Origin: DAOPXV01 sp035352535
GTDB lineage: Bacteria > Muiribacteriota > UBA9980
DNA length: 40,597 nt
Assembly (NCBI GenBank): GCA_964545075.1
Contig: CAZJFS010000022.1
Location: forward strand, 1 to 40,597
Direction of reading: 5' to 3'
The notes under the pieces are model-generated. The model searched no databases. It was not told the origin of the DNA and saw only the letters and a program-made list of their open reading frames with translations. The position numbers and the translations under genes are program-made. This document shows, piece by piece, positions 17,303-24,582 of this stretch (within the stretch, counting starts at the first letter, position 1; every line of letters starts with the position of its first letter).

Positions 17303-17772
17303 ACAAAGAATACATGAGCATGGATGAGCTGGCCGAATACCTCGGCGTTGATCTTCAAACGGTAAAGGAATTTTTCCCGCCGCCGCCGTCTTTTAAATTG
17401 GGCAAATTTGAAAAATATAAAAAGACCGAAATCGACAAATGGGTTGACGAAGCCAATAACGAACAGGTCGAGCAAAAAATGATACTGTCCGAAACGCTTC
17501 GCGAAAAAGCCAACGCTCAACTTCGCGAAAAAAATTATGACGAAGGCATAAAACTTATCAAGGAATCGATCTTTCTTTTTGCGAAAGACGCCGACGCCCA
17601 CTTCATTTACGGCTACTGCCTGACGAAAAAAGAACAATGGGCGGAAGCGGAATTCGAGCTTCGAAAAGCGCTCAAATTAAACCAGAAGGCTGGCTGGCGC
17701 GATGAGGCGACTCATCAGGTAATGCTTTGCCAGAAGGAATTGGGAACTTTCTTCGAAACCAAACAACGTTAA
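17299..17772 (+). CDS. Excisionase/MerR-like HTH domain fused to TPR
   Basis: The start overlaps the nucleotidase stop (ATGA, 17299-17302) and GGAAGGA lies just before it, so translation is coupled. Residues 6-52 match a helix-turn-helix of the excisionase type: SMDELAEYLGVDLQTVKEFF, a proline turn, then FKLGKFEKYKKTEIDKWVDEA. Residues about 65-150 form two TPR-like units (REKANAQLREKNYDEGIKLI and DAHFIYGYCLTKKEQWAEAE). It lacks a signal peptide, so it is cytoplasmic. No integrase or mobile element is nearby, so it is more likely a regulator or adaptor than an excisionase. Domain identity is good; role unknown. Confidence 0.8.
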   Translation: MNKEYMSMDELAEYLGVDLQTVKEFFPPPPSFKLGKFEKYKKTEIDKWVDEANNEQVEQKMILSETLREKANAQLREKNYDEGIKLIKESIFLFAKDADAHFIYGYCLTKKEQWAEAEFELRKALKLNQKAGWRDEATHQVMLCQKELGTFFETKQR

Positions 17773-17795
17773 ACGCCGAGTTTTGGCTTATCCAT

Positions 17796-17825
17796 TTGAC
17801 AAGGCAAGTTAATTTGTGATAAAAT
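17796..17825 (+). promoter_or_regulatory. Strong sigma-70-like promoter
   Basis: Perfect TTGACA (17796-17801), 18-base spacer, TAAAAT (17820-17825). Transcription would begin near 17832, about 64 bases before the ATG at 17896. Confidence 0.8.
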
Positions 17826-17895
17826 AATGAGCCTTAAGTGCAATCATCGAGTTATTACATGTTTATTCATAAATTTAATCGGAGGTTATAGTAAA

Positions 17896-18681
17896 ATGAG
17901 ACTCATAAACAAAAGCTATATTTTAAAGATACTGGTATGCGCATCGCTTCTTGTGTCGGGCGTTATTTTCACCGCGGACGTCTCGATAGCGCAGGAAACC
18001 AAGAAAAAAACAACGGCTAAGGTAAAACCGGCCGCTGAAAAAAAAGCGGTTGAAGACAAAAAAGCCGGGGATAGTTTAGAAAAAAGCGTTAAAGCCAAGT
18101 ACGATAAGCAAATGATCGCGGCCGTAAAGCTTTTTTCGCAAAAAAAGGACGACTTAGCCGCTAAAACGCGCGCCGAAGTTGAAGACGTTCTCACGCTCGC
18201 CGCCGACCAGGCTCAAAAAGGCTTCTATGGCGACGCGCTGATAGTTCTCGAAGAGATCGAAGGCATATTAAGCGGCAGCAAGAAAGAATCCGACGCCATA
18301 GTAATCCAGAATGAGGAAACCGGAAATATAAAAAGCTATCAGTTCGACGTAAATAAAGAAAATCAGGTCGTTTCTTCCACAAGGGAAGAGAACGCGGCCG
18401 GCGAGGAAATAAAAACAAAAAAAGCGGCTGTCAGCGAAGAAACCACCGCTACAACGGCGCCTGACGGAAAATTCAAGATCGAGCGCCTTTCGGCCGCCGA
18501 GCAAAAGCTCTACAAAGACCTTCTCTATGTCCTGCCGAAGGCCGAGGACGAAGCAAAAATGCACCAGAGCCCCGAGAACGCAAGACGCCTTGTAAGAATG
18601 CGCCGCGCGTTCTACAACATAAAGAAAAAAGGCATGGGATTTCAGGTTGACGAAAGCGTAATATCCGAACTGACCAAATAA
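17896..18681 (+). CDS. Exported Lys/Glu-rich helical protein, unknown function
   Basis: The ATG at 17896 is preceded by GGAGGT (17881-17886) at nine bases; the ATG at 17827 is in the promoter region and has no such site. Signal peptide MRLINKSYILKILVCASLLV... with likely cleavage after SIA, before QETKKK. The mature protein is 230 residues, beginning with a highly charged low-complexity stretch (AKVKPAAEKKAVEDKKAGD), then predicted helices (AKYDKQMIAAVKLFSQKKDD, AEVEDVLTLAADQAQKGFYG) and a short beta segment. A final helical part is RLVRMRRAFYNIKKKGMGF. I recognise no family. It has its own strong promoter, so is likely well expressed. Confidence 0.8.
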   Translation: MRLINKSYILKILVCASLLVSGVIFTADVSIAQETKKKTTAKVKPAAEKKAVEDKKAGDSLEKSVKAKYDKQMIAAVKLFSQKKDDLAAKTRAEVEDVLTLAADQAQKGFYGDALIVLEEIEGILSGSKKESDAIVIQNEETGNIKSYQFDVNKENQVVSSTREENAAGEEIKTKKAAVSEETTATTAPDGKFKIERLSAAEQKLYKDLLYVLPKAEDEAKMHQSPENARRLVRMRRAFYNIKKKGMGFQVDESVISELTK

Positions 18682-18729
18682 TATAAAAAAGTTCACCGTA
18701 AAGATTGAACGAAAGGGATGTGCTTTGAA

Positions 18730-19539
18730 ATGAAAAAATGCCCGGTATGCAAAGATACGCAGCTCGACGCGCAAAAGATCTCCGCCAACATAGAGGTAGA
18801 TTCCTGCGCCAAATGCGGCGGAATGTGGTTCGATAAAGGCGAAATAGGCGAATTCACGAATTTTTCCGAAGACATACCCGATTTCAAAAGGCTCGTAAAA
18901 GAAGCTAAGGAATCCGGCAAAAAATGCCCGATATGCTCAAGCGGCCTTAAGGAAATGAGATATACCGGTTCTTCTCAGCTTTTGATCGATTACTGTGAAA
19001 ATTGTTCCGGATTATGGCTGGATGGCGGCGAAGCCGGCGATCTCAAAAAAATATCAGCGAATCCGGAGGATATAAAGCTGCGCATAAGCCGGGAAGTGTG
19101 GAACCTGAGATTCAAGATGAATAAAACTTCGGCCCTTTCATGCCCTAAATGCAACGCTAAAACTTTACATAATTTCAAGACATCCGAAGGCGTCACCGTC
19201 GATCTTTGCGATAAATGCAAGGGAATATGGCTCGACAAGGGAGAAACCGCTAAATCGGCTGAAATGGAAAGCGACTTTCCCGATTATAACGCGGTTATAA
19301 GTACCGCCGTCGAAACGAAACTTGCGTGCCCGTGCTGCGGGAAAAAACTCTTTAGCATGAAATACGCTAAAACAAGCGACCTTATGGTAGAACACTGCAA
19401 AAGCTGCGGCGGAATATTTCTGGACGCCGGCGAGATATCGAAGGTAGAATCCATAAGCGCCATGTCCGAAGGAGCCGGCAAGAAAATCGCGCGCTGCCTG
19501 AAAGAAATGCGCGACGAAGGTTACGTAAGGATTATGTAA
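18730..19539 (+). CDS. Four-module TFIIB-type zinc-ribbon protein
   Basis: Four zf-TFIIB-like zinc ribbons in one 269-residue chain. Each has CPxC, about 19 residues, then CxxC followed by (G/S)G(M/L/I)(W/F)(F/L)D and GE. The cysteines are 4/7/26/29, 66/69/89/92, 138/141/160/163 and 200/203/223/226. Spacers 1-2 and 3-4 both carry a (D/E)-(I/F)-PD-(F/Y) sequence, so the protein looks like a duplicated pair. Proteins of this family are usually one or two modules with unknown function, probably zinc- or nucleic-acid-binding. The ATG at 18730 (MKKCPVC) is preferred to the one at 18718, which abuts the AAAGGG site with no spacer; the difference is four residues. Likely in one unit with pilM 73 bases later. 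Confidence 0.87.
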   Translation: MKKCPVCKDTQLDAQKISANIEVDSCAKCGGMWFDKGEIGEFTNFSEDIPDFKRLVKEAKESGKKCPICSSGLKEMRYTGSSQLLIDYCENCSGLWLDGGEAGDLKKISANPEDIKLRISREVWNLRFKMNKTSALSCPKCNAKTLHNFKTSEGVTVDLCDKCKGIWLDKGETAKSAEMESDFPDYNAVISTAVETKLACPCCGKKLFSMKYAKTSDLMVEHCKSCGGIFLDAGEISKVESISAMSEGAGKKIARCLKEMRDEGYVRIM

Positions 19540-19612
19540 AAAGCGCCGCCTGATTTAATTCGGGAGGATCTTAAAAAAACTCAAAAGGAAAAATAACGGG
19601 AGGATTTTAGAT

Positions 19613-20725
19613 ATGGGATTATTCGGCGGTCCAAAAGTTTCTGTAGGCTTAGACATCGGAAGCTCATGGGTAAAGATGGTCCAACTTACATTCGGAGGCA
19701 GCGGAAGGCCTCAGATCACGAAATTCGCGTGTGAAAAAAACATCACCGACCAGCGAGCCGCGATCAGCAAGATCTTCAAGGAAAACATGCTAAAGCCTAC
19801 CGTAACGGTCGTCTGCATGGACGGCCAGGACACAGAAATGAACATCGCGGAATTTCCCGTAAAAACCGTTAAAGACGCTGAAAAGCAGGCGGAACTTAAA
19901 ATGCGCGAATTCAACACGAACGAATTCGTTATTAACTACGCTCTGCTGCGCGGCCCCGTAAGCGGAAGCGATGGCAATCCGGTATTCCCGGTGCTATATG
20001 TTTCCGCCGAAAAAGCGAAAGTGGGAGAATTTCAGGCTATGCTCCGGGACGCCGGGCTCCCTCTTGATACGCTCGTCGTCGATATAGACGTTCTCGCCGC
20101 TATAAACGCCCTTGAACTCGATCAGACGGCTGTCGGCAGCGTGTGCCTCATTGAAGGCGGAGCCACGACGACCAATGTCTCCATTGTTCGCGACGGCATC
20201 CTTCGCCACACCGAGACGATAAAAGATGACGGCGGAGCCATATTTTCCAACCACATAGCCCAGGAGCTCAATATTTCAAAGGAAGAGGCCGAAATTCTTA
20301 AATTAAAACACGGCATCGGCATGGGGTCTTCTTCGGCGCCGCAGGCGGGCTTCGGGGCATCATTAGAACTCGACGATATCACCAGCATCCCCGCGGGCGA
20401 ACCCAAAGATCAGGGCGATGACGCTAAATATATGGGCGCGTTCAAAGCAGAGATCGAAAGATATCTCGATAAAACCATGGAAATCCTCAAAAATTATGAA
20501 GATAAAAACAACGATAAAATAAAAGAGGTCGTCATAACAGGCGGACTCGCGTGCGTCAATAATATATCCGGATTTATGAAGAACTACTTCAAAGCCGGCG
20601 GCATGTCCATCACTGGCGTAACGATACCTGATTCGCCTTACCTTCAGGCGCTGCGCTGCCCGGATGAAGAAAAACAAACGTATACTGTCGCGCTCGGTCT
20701 GGCTCTGCGCGGGCTTGCCGAATAA
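19613..20725 (+). CDS. pilM: PilM-like type IV pilus assembly ATPase-fold protein
   Basis: Actin-like (FtsA/PilM fold) cytoplasmic protein; family members bind the N-terminal tail of PilN and link the pilus alignment complex to the secretion ATPases. Visible elements are FGGPKVSVGLDIGSSWVKMV (phosphate 1 loop) at the N-terminus, EFPVKTVKDAEKQAELKMRE, an SVCLIEGGATTTNVSIVRDG phosphate 2 segment, the helix EILKLKHGIG, and VVITGGLACVNNISGFM (adenosine motif) near the C-terminus. The 370 residues are normal. GGGAGG lies nine bases before the ATG, and an almost identical GGGAGGAT sits 36 bases further upstream. No pilN, pilO or pilQ follows; a terminator does. Confidence 0.88.
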   Translation: MGLFGGPKVSVGLDIGSSWVKMVQLTFGGSGRPQITKFACEKNITDQRAAISKIFKENMLKPTVTVVCMDGQDTEMNIAEFPVKTVKDAEKQAELKMREFNTNEFVINYALLRGPVSGSDGNPVFPVLYVSAEKAKVGEFQAMLRDAGLPLDTLVVDIDVLAAINALELDQTAVGSVCLIEGGATTTNVSIVRDGILRHTETIKDDGGAIFSNHIAQELNISKEEAEILKLKHGIGMGSSSAPQAGFGASLELDDITSIPAGEPKDQGDDAKYMGAFKAEIERYLDKTMEILKNYEDKNNDKIKEVVITGGLACVNNISGFMKNYFKAGGMSITGVTIPDSPYLQALRCPDEEKQTYTVALGLALRGLAE

Positions 20726-20776
20726 CTAATAAAAACTAAAGTTATTATAAAATACTCGACTCACTTAAAATCTATA

Positions 20777-20815
20777 ACAAAGCCGACCGGGTCCATCCGG
20801 CCGGCTTTGTTTTTT
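20777..20815 (+). terminator. Intrinsic terminator after pilM
   Basis: A 14-bp stem, acaaagccgaccgg (20777-20790) with ccggccggctttgt (20797-20810), one mismatch, six-base loop, then TTTTT. Confidence 0.93.
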
Positions 20816-20850
20816 GAAGACTCGCTCAAGGGATAATCTTCTTAATAATA

Positions 20851-20879
20851 TTGACATTTCAAGAGTCATTTGGTAAAAT
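20851..20879 (+). promoter_or_regulatory. Sigma-70-like promoter of the second nucleotidase
   Basis: Perfect TTGACA (20851-20856), 17-base spacer, TAAAAT (20874-20879). Transcription would begin near 20886, after the first in-frame start at 20870. Confidence 0.82.
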
Positions 20880-20911
20880 CATCCGATTATTCACAAAAGG
20901 AAGGTATGAAA

Positions 20912-22477
20912 ATGAAAACAATAAAAGCTTATGATAAAAAAAGGGGTATGAAATATTCGTTTTTCGCAATATTTTTTATATTAGCCGCGATCTTTGGCAC
21001 CGGCTCATACGCGGCCGAAAAAACCGACGGGAAAATCACGATACTTCACACCAACGATACTCATTCGCACCTGGTCCCTTTCGATATGCCGGATGTCGGC
21101 AAGAAGGTCGGGGGAATCGCCAGACGCTACGAGGTAATAAAAAAACTACGGGCGAAAAATCCGGAACTTCTTCTGCTCGACGCCGGCGATATTTTTCAGG
21201 GAACGCCTTTTTACACTTTCTTTAAAGGCGAAGCGGATATCGCGGCTATGAACCTGTGCGGCTATGACGCCACCACGCTTGGAAATCACGACCTCGACGA
21301 CGGGCTTTCCAACCTTTTAAAACAGCTTGAAAAAGCCGATTTCCCATTGTTATGCGGAAACGTTTTTTATAAAGGCACTAACAAACCAGTTTTCCCGGCT
21401 TTCAAGATATTCAACCGCGGCGGATTGAAAATAGCCGTTATCGGCGCCATCGGCGACGAGCCGTGGCAGGTCACACCCCAGAAATATACTCAGGACCTTT
21501 TTTACATAGACGCGATGAAGATAATATCGCGCATAGCCGCGATGCTTCGAAAACACGTGGATGTTATAGTAATGCTCTCCCACCTGGGCTACGACCCGGA
21601 CCTGGAATTCGCTAAAAATATAAAAGACGTTGATATAATAATAGGCGGGCATACCAACACGCGCCTAGACGCGCCCGTTTTAGTAAAAAATGGAGCCGCC
21701 AACGGTCTGGGCGGTTCCCTTGTGCTTCAAAACTTTAAATGGGCGGCCTTTTTAGGACAATTCGAGATTTCATTCGACGGAGCCCGAAAAATATCGGCGT
21801 ATAAAGGCACTCTCTGGCCGATAGACTCGAAAATCAAAACATCCAAAAGATCCGAAGTGGAAAAATTAATGGCTTCATATGAAAAACAGATCAAATCGCT
21901 CACGGGAGTCAAGATAGGGACTTGCGCTAAAGATATGCTCTATCCCGAGGAGGAAAAGCATTTAAAAGACCTGCCCATCGGAAGTTTCGTGTGCGACGTT
22001 ATAAAAAATTCATGTTCCGCTGACATGTCGATAATAAATTCCGGAACGATACGCGAAATGATGCCGGGCGGCGTTATCACGACCGGAACGGTAATGAGCA
22101 TATTGCCCTTCGATAATTCGCTAGTTACATATGACATGAAGGGCTCTGAAATAAACGCCATTTTTAAATTCATCGCTGAAAATTACTCGGTCGCTTCGGG
22201 CTATCAGTACGGCGGCGTATCTTTCACTCTTGACGTTAAAAACAAGGCAGCGCGCGATATAATGATCGGCGGAAAACCTCTCGAAATGGATAAAACCTAT
22301 AAAGTTACAACCATATCCTATATGGCCGAAGGCAATCAAAACGGAAACATATTTTTTAAGAACGCTAAAACCAAATCAGATAACGGATTTTTCATGCGCG
22401 ACACCATGATCGAATATATTAAAAATCATGACGAAATAATACCGCCCGAACCCGGCAGAATGAAGATCATCAATTAG
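20912..22477 (+). CDS. 5'-nucleotidase / UshA-family metallophosphoesterase, exported (paralogue 2)
   Basis: The ATG at 20912 lies seven bases after AAGGAAGG; the ATG at 20906 is too close to it and the start at 20870 lies in the promoter. The signal peptide ends about SYA (residue 34). Metallophosphoesterase motifs are LHTNDTHSH (Asp49, His51), DAGDIFQGT, LGNHDLDDG, LSHLG and IIGGHTN. The C-terminal domain has DLPIGSFVCDVIK, IINSGTIREMMPGG and YKVTTISYMAEGNQ; the usual final GGDG(F/Y) motif is replaced by GNQNGNIFF. The enzyme core is the same as in the gene at 15728 but sequence divergence is large, so a different substrate is possible. Likely periplasmic. Length 521 is typical. Confidence 0.9.
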   Translation: MKTIKAYDKKRGMKYSFFAIFFILAAIFGTGSYAAEKTDGKITILHTNDTHSHLVPFDMPDVGKKVGGIARRYEVIKKLRAKNPELLLLDAGDIFQGTPFYTFFKGEADIAAMNLCGYDATTLGNHDLDDGLSNLLKQLEKADFPLLCGNVFYKGTNKPVFPAFKIFNRGGLKIAVIGAIGDEPWQVTPQKYTQDLFYIDAMKIISRIAAMLRKHVDVIVMLSHLGYDPDLEFAKNIKDVDIIIGGHTNTRLDAPVLVKNGAANGLGGSLVLQNFKWAAFLGQFEISFDGARKISAYKGTLWPIDSKIKTSKRSEVEKLMASYEKQIKSLTGVKIGTCAKDMLYPEEEKHLKDLPIGSFVCDVIKNSCSADMSIINSGTIREMMPGGVITTGTVMSILPFDNSLVTYDMKGSEINAIFKFIAENYSVASGYQYGGVSFTLDVKNKAARDIMIGGKPLEMDKTYKVTTISYMAEGNQNGNIFFKNAKTKSDNGFFMRDTMIEYIKNHDEIIPPEPGRMKIIN

Positions 22478-22569
22478 TCTTCATATCGCCTGGATTCGAA
22501 AAATCAATGCTGAAAAGATTTTCTGTTTGAGAAAATACTCGAAATTTTAAAAAAATGACGGAGCTTATA

Positions 22570-23736
22570 ATGAACGAAATCAATAAACCCCAGTCCGGCT
22601 CCGAGAAGATCGGAGCCATAAAATCTTTTTTTATAGCGCTGCCGATGATGCTTCTGACGCTGCTGCTTTTATCGGGCGGCAAAAAACCTTCAGATGGTTA
22701 CGCTTTCGTCGCACTCGCCGCTACTTATATTTTATTCAACTCCATTTTCTATTTAATGGTTAAGACTGGAAAGACGGATAAATACAGGCTCCCGCTTTAC
22801 TTCACATCATCAATACTTTTCGTCTTCTCGTTCATTTCCCATATGCTTGAAGCTCGCGGCAGTATGGCGTTCACCGATGATACGCTCATAAATTGCCAGA
22901 TACCGTTCTGCCACATCGCCACTACGATGATGATAATACCGGCTGCGCTCACGAAAACAATAATATTTCCAGGCACAATGATCGGCGGATACGCTTCGAT
23001 CGCAAGCATGCTCGTCGTCTGGATCGGCGTCTCGCTTTCAATCGGCCGCGGCTGGTGTTCATGGGGCTGCTTTTTCGGCGGAATGGATGACGGATTTTCA
23101 CGATTTTTAAAAAAACCCGTTATTGCGAAAATCAGCGAAAATCTTAAATATATGCCTTACGCCGTACTTTTAACCGTTGCCCTGACCTCGGCGGTTTATC
23201 TTTCACCGACATATTGCGAATGGGCCTGTCCGTATAAAACGGTCACTGAATATCAAAGCGTGACTTCGATCGAATCTCTGATTAAGATGATCGTCTGCGT
23301 GTCGCTATTCATATCGCTCGTAATCGCGCTCCCGTTGCTGACAAAAAAAAGGACGCAGTGCGCTCTTTTCTGTCCGTTCGGAGCCATGCAGGGCGCCGCG
23401 AATTATATCAGTCCGTTCGACATCACGATCGATCGTGAGAAATGCGTCAAATGTATGGCGTGCGTTAAAAACTGCCCGACGCTTTCGCTCGACGAAGCAT
23501 GCGTAAAAGAAGGACGCGCCGCGATAACATGCGTCAAATGTGGAAAATGCGTCGATATATGCCCGAAGGGCGCCGCGCAAATCCATATAAAGGGAACCAT
23601 TTACGGGTTGAACCCGACCGCGAAGCGCATTCTTTTCATCTACGCGGCATTTCTTCTCTTCGCGACTTTTTCCGGCGGATGGTTCCAGGCAAGCCTCGCG
23701 AAAATTTTCAAACTGATCGCCACCGGCGTTATTTAA
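22570..23736 (+). CDS. Membrane polyferredoxin (NapH/CcoG/NosR-like 4Fe-4S protein)
   Basis: About seven or eight hydrophobic segments (near residues 20-36, 45-63, 76-92, 118-158, 196-212, 240-257, 353-372). Cysteine motifs typical of the NapH/NosR family follow the mid-membrane part: GWCSWGCF (Cys163, 167), CEWACP (216, 220) and CALFCPFGA (264, 268). Two classical 4Fe-4S clusters follow, CVKCMACVKNCP (292/295/298/302) and CVKCGKCVDICP (321/324/327/331). An extra CQIPFCH (109-115) lies in a loop. Such proteins pass electrons between the quinone pool and periplasmic or cytoplasmic partners; the partner here is unknown. The ATG at 22570 is preferred, with GGAG six bases upstream. The next gene, 17 bases on, is a likely partner. 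Confidence 0.88.
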   Translation: MNEINKPQSGSEKIGAIKSFFIALPMMLLTLLLLSGGKKPSDGYAFVALAATYILFNSIFYLMVKTGKTDKYRLPLYFTSSILFVFSFISHMLEARGSMAFTDDTLINCQIPFCHIATTMMIIPAALTKTIIFPGTMIGGYASIASMLVVWIGVSLSIGRGWCSWGCFFGGMDDGFSRFLKKPVIAKISENLKYMPYAVLLTVALTSAVYLSPTYCEWACPYKTVTEYQSVTSIESLIKMIVCVSLFISLVIALPLLTKKRTQCALFCPFGAMQGAANYISPFDITIDREKCVKCMACVKNCPTLSLDEACVKEGRAAITCVKCGKCVDICPKGAAQIHIKGTIYGLNPTAKRILFIYAAFLLFATFSGGWFQASLAKIFKLIATGVI

Positions 23737-23753
23737 AGAGAGGATAAAATAAA

Positions 23754-24215
23754 ATGAACTCGATTAAAAACATCATCGGATACATATGGGCCGTGGCCGC
23801 GATACTTTTGATCATCGTTATTTTCATCGGAAGCGATTTTCTATCGAAAAAATTCGTCGAGGCGAGCGGCCTGAAAGTTTCACCCCTTTATACCGGAGGT
23901 GAAACGCTTAGAGTCGTCGAAAAGAACGGTTATAAAATGACGATACAAAAACCCGTGTTCCCCGCGCTGATCGGCGAGAACGCCGATGGCTTCGTGCAAA
24001 TCGTCCTGCGCTCGGAAACCGGATTCGCCGATGTTATCGAAGAACGGATCGATTACGACGGCAACGCTGGCGATGATTTCCTTATCAAAATCGACACGAA
24101 AAAATCAGCCGCCGAAGTATCTTCGTGCGACGGCAGGCCGGTATCGCTTATAAAACTTTATTCGTTAAAAAATGGCTGGGCCGTGAGAGTTCGAGTAAAA
24201 AACGAGAGGAAATGA
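23754..24215 (+). CDS. Single-pass membrane protein, partner of the polyferredoxin
   Basis: One N-terminal transmembrane helix (about residues 8-29, IGYIWAVAAILLIIVIFIG) followed by an exported domain of about 120 residues, with strands such as GYKMTIQKPVF, GFVQIVLRSE and WAVRVRVKN. No cysteine pair or heme site. I do not recognise the family. AGAGAGGA lies nine bases before the ATG, and the gene follows the polyferredoxin stop by 17 bases, so co-transcription is very likely. It is followed by a terminator hairpin. A role as an accessory or substrate-facing subunit of the electron-transfer protein is inference. Confidence 0.8.
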   Translation: MNSIKNIIGYIWAVAAILLIIVIFIGSDFLSKKFVEASGLKVSPLYTGGETLRVVEKNGYKMTIQKPVFPALIGENADGFVQIVLRSETGFADVIEERIDYDGNAGDDFLIKIDTKKSAAEVSSCDGRPVSLIKLYSLKNGWAVRVRVKNERK

Positions 24216-24272
24216 CGATCCGTTAAAACGGCTTTACAAAAAAATTAATGCCGCGAAACTATATTTTTCGCC

Positions 24273-24299
24273 AAAACGCCCGTTCGGGGCGTTTTTTGT
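24273..24299 (+). terminator. Intrinsic terminator after the polyferredoxin unit
   Basis: A nine-bp stem aaaacgccc (24273-24281) with gggcgtttt (24287-24295), five-base loop and a T-run (TTTTTTGTTTT). Confidence 0.9.
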
Positions 24300-24339
24300 T
24301 TTATACGGTAACCGGTATGATTAAGCGATTCACGGATTT

Positions 24340-24410
24340 TTGACGATAACTAAGTTAGAAGGTTCAATGAAGCCGCCGGCGAAATTGGACCGGCGAAAAA
24401 GGGGGTTCTT
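24340..24410 (+). promoter_or_regulatory. Possible promoter and leader hairpin of a small gene
   Basis: TTGACG (24340-24345), 17-base spacer, TTCAAT (24363-24368) is a moderate promoter. The leader contains the hairpin cgccgg (24374-24379) with ccggcg (24390-24395), ten-base loop, then AAAAAGGGGG as ribosome-binding site five bases before the ATG at 24411. Confidence 0.35.
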
Positions 24411-24572
24411 ATGATCTCTGGAAATTCAAATCCGATGTTCGTGGAAGAGACCTTTAAAGTGAACTTTTACTGTTCGGAAACCGAAGTGTCGGAATTTAAT
24501 GAACTTTTAAGCAACGCTTCAAGCGATTGCAACAAGATCAAAGAATTTTTCGAAAGAGTTCTCAAATACTAA
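24411..24572 (+). CDS. Small 53-residue protein, hypothetical
   Basis: An open frame of 53 codons, too short for routine calling: starts MISGNSNPMFVEETF, ends FFERVLKY. Composition is protein-like and acidic, with two cysteines (21, 40) and an amphipathic C-terminal helix (CNKIKEFFERVLKY). GGGGG lies five bases before the ATG, and a moderate promoter and leader hairpin precede it. It has no hydrophobic segment, so would be cytoplasmic. It converges with the 24-TPR gene, whose stop is ten bases on. No family is recognised; it could be spurious. Confidence 0.5.
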   Translation: MISGNSNPMFVEETFKVNFYCSETEVSEFNELLSNASSDCNKIKEFFERVLKY

Positions 24573-24582
24573 AGCGTTTTTT

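Noticed and set aside
17299..17772. Excisionase of a mobile element
   Set aside because: Only the HTH fits. No integrase, attachment site or other mobile gene is near, and TPR repeats are not part of excisionases.
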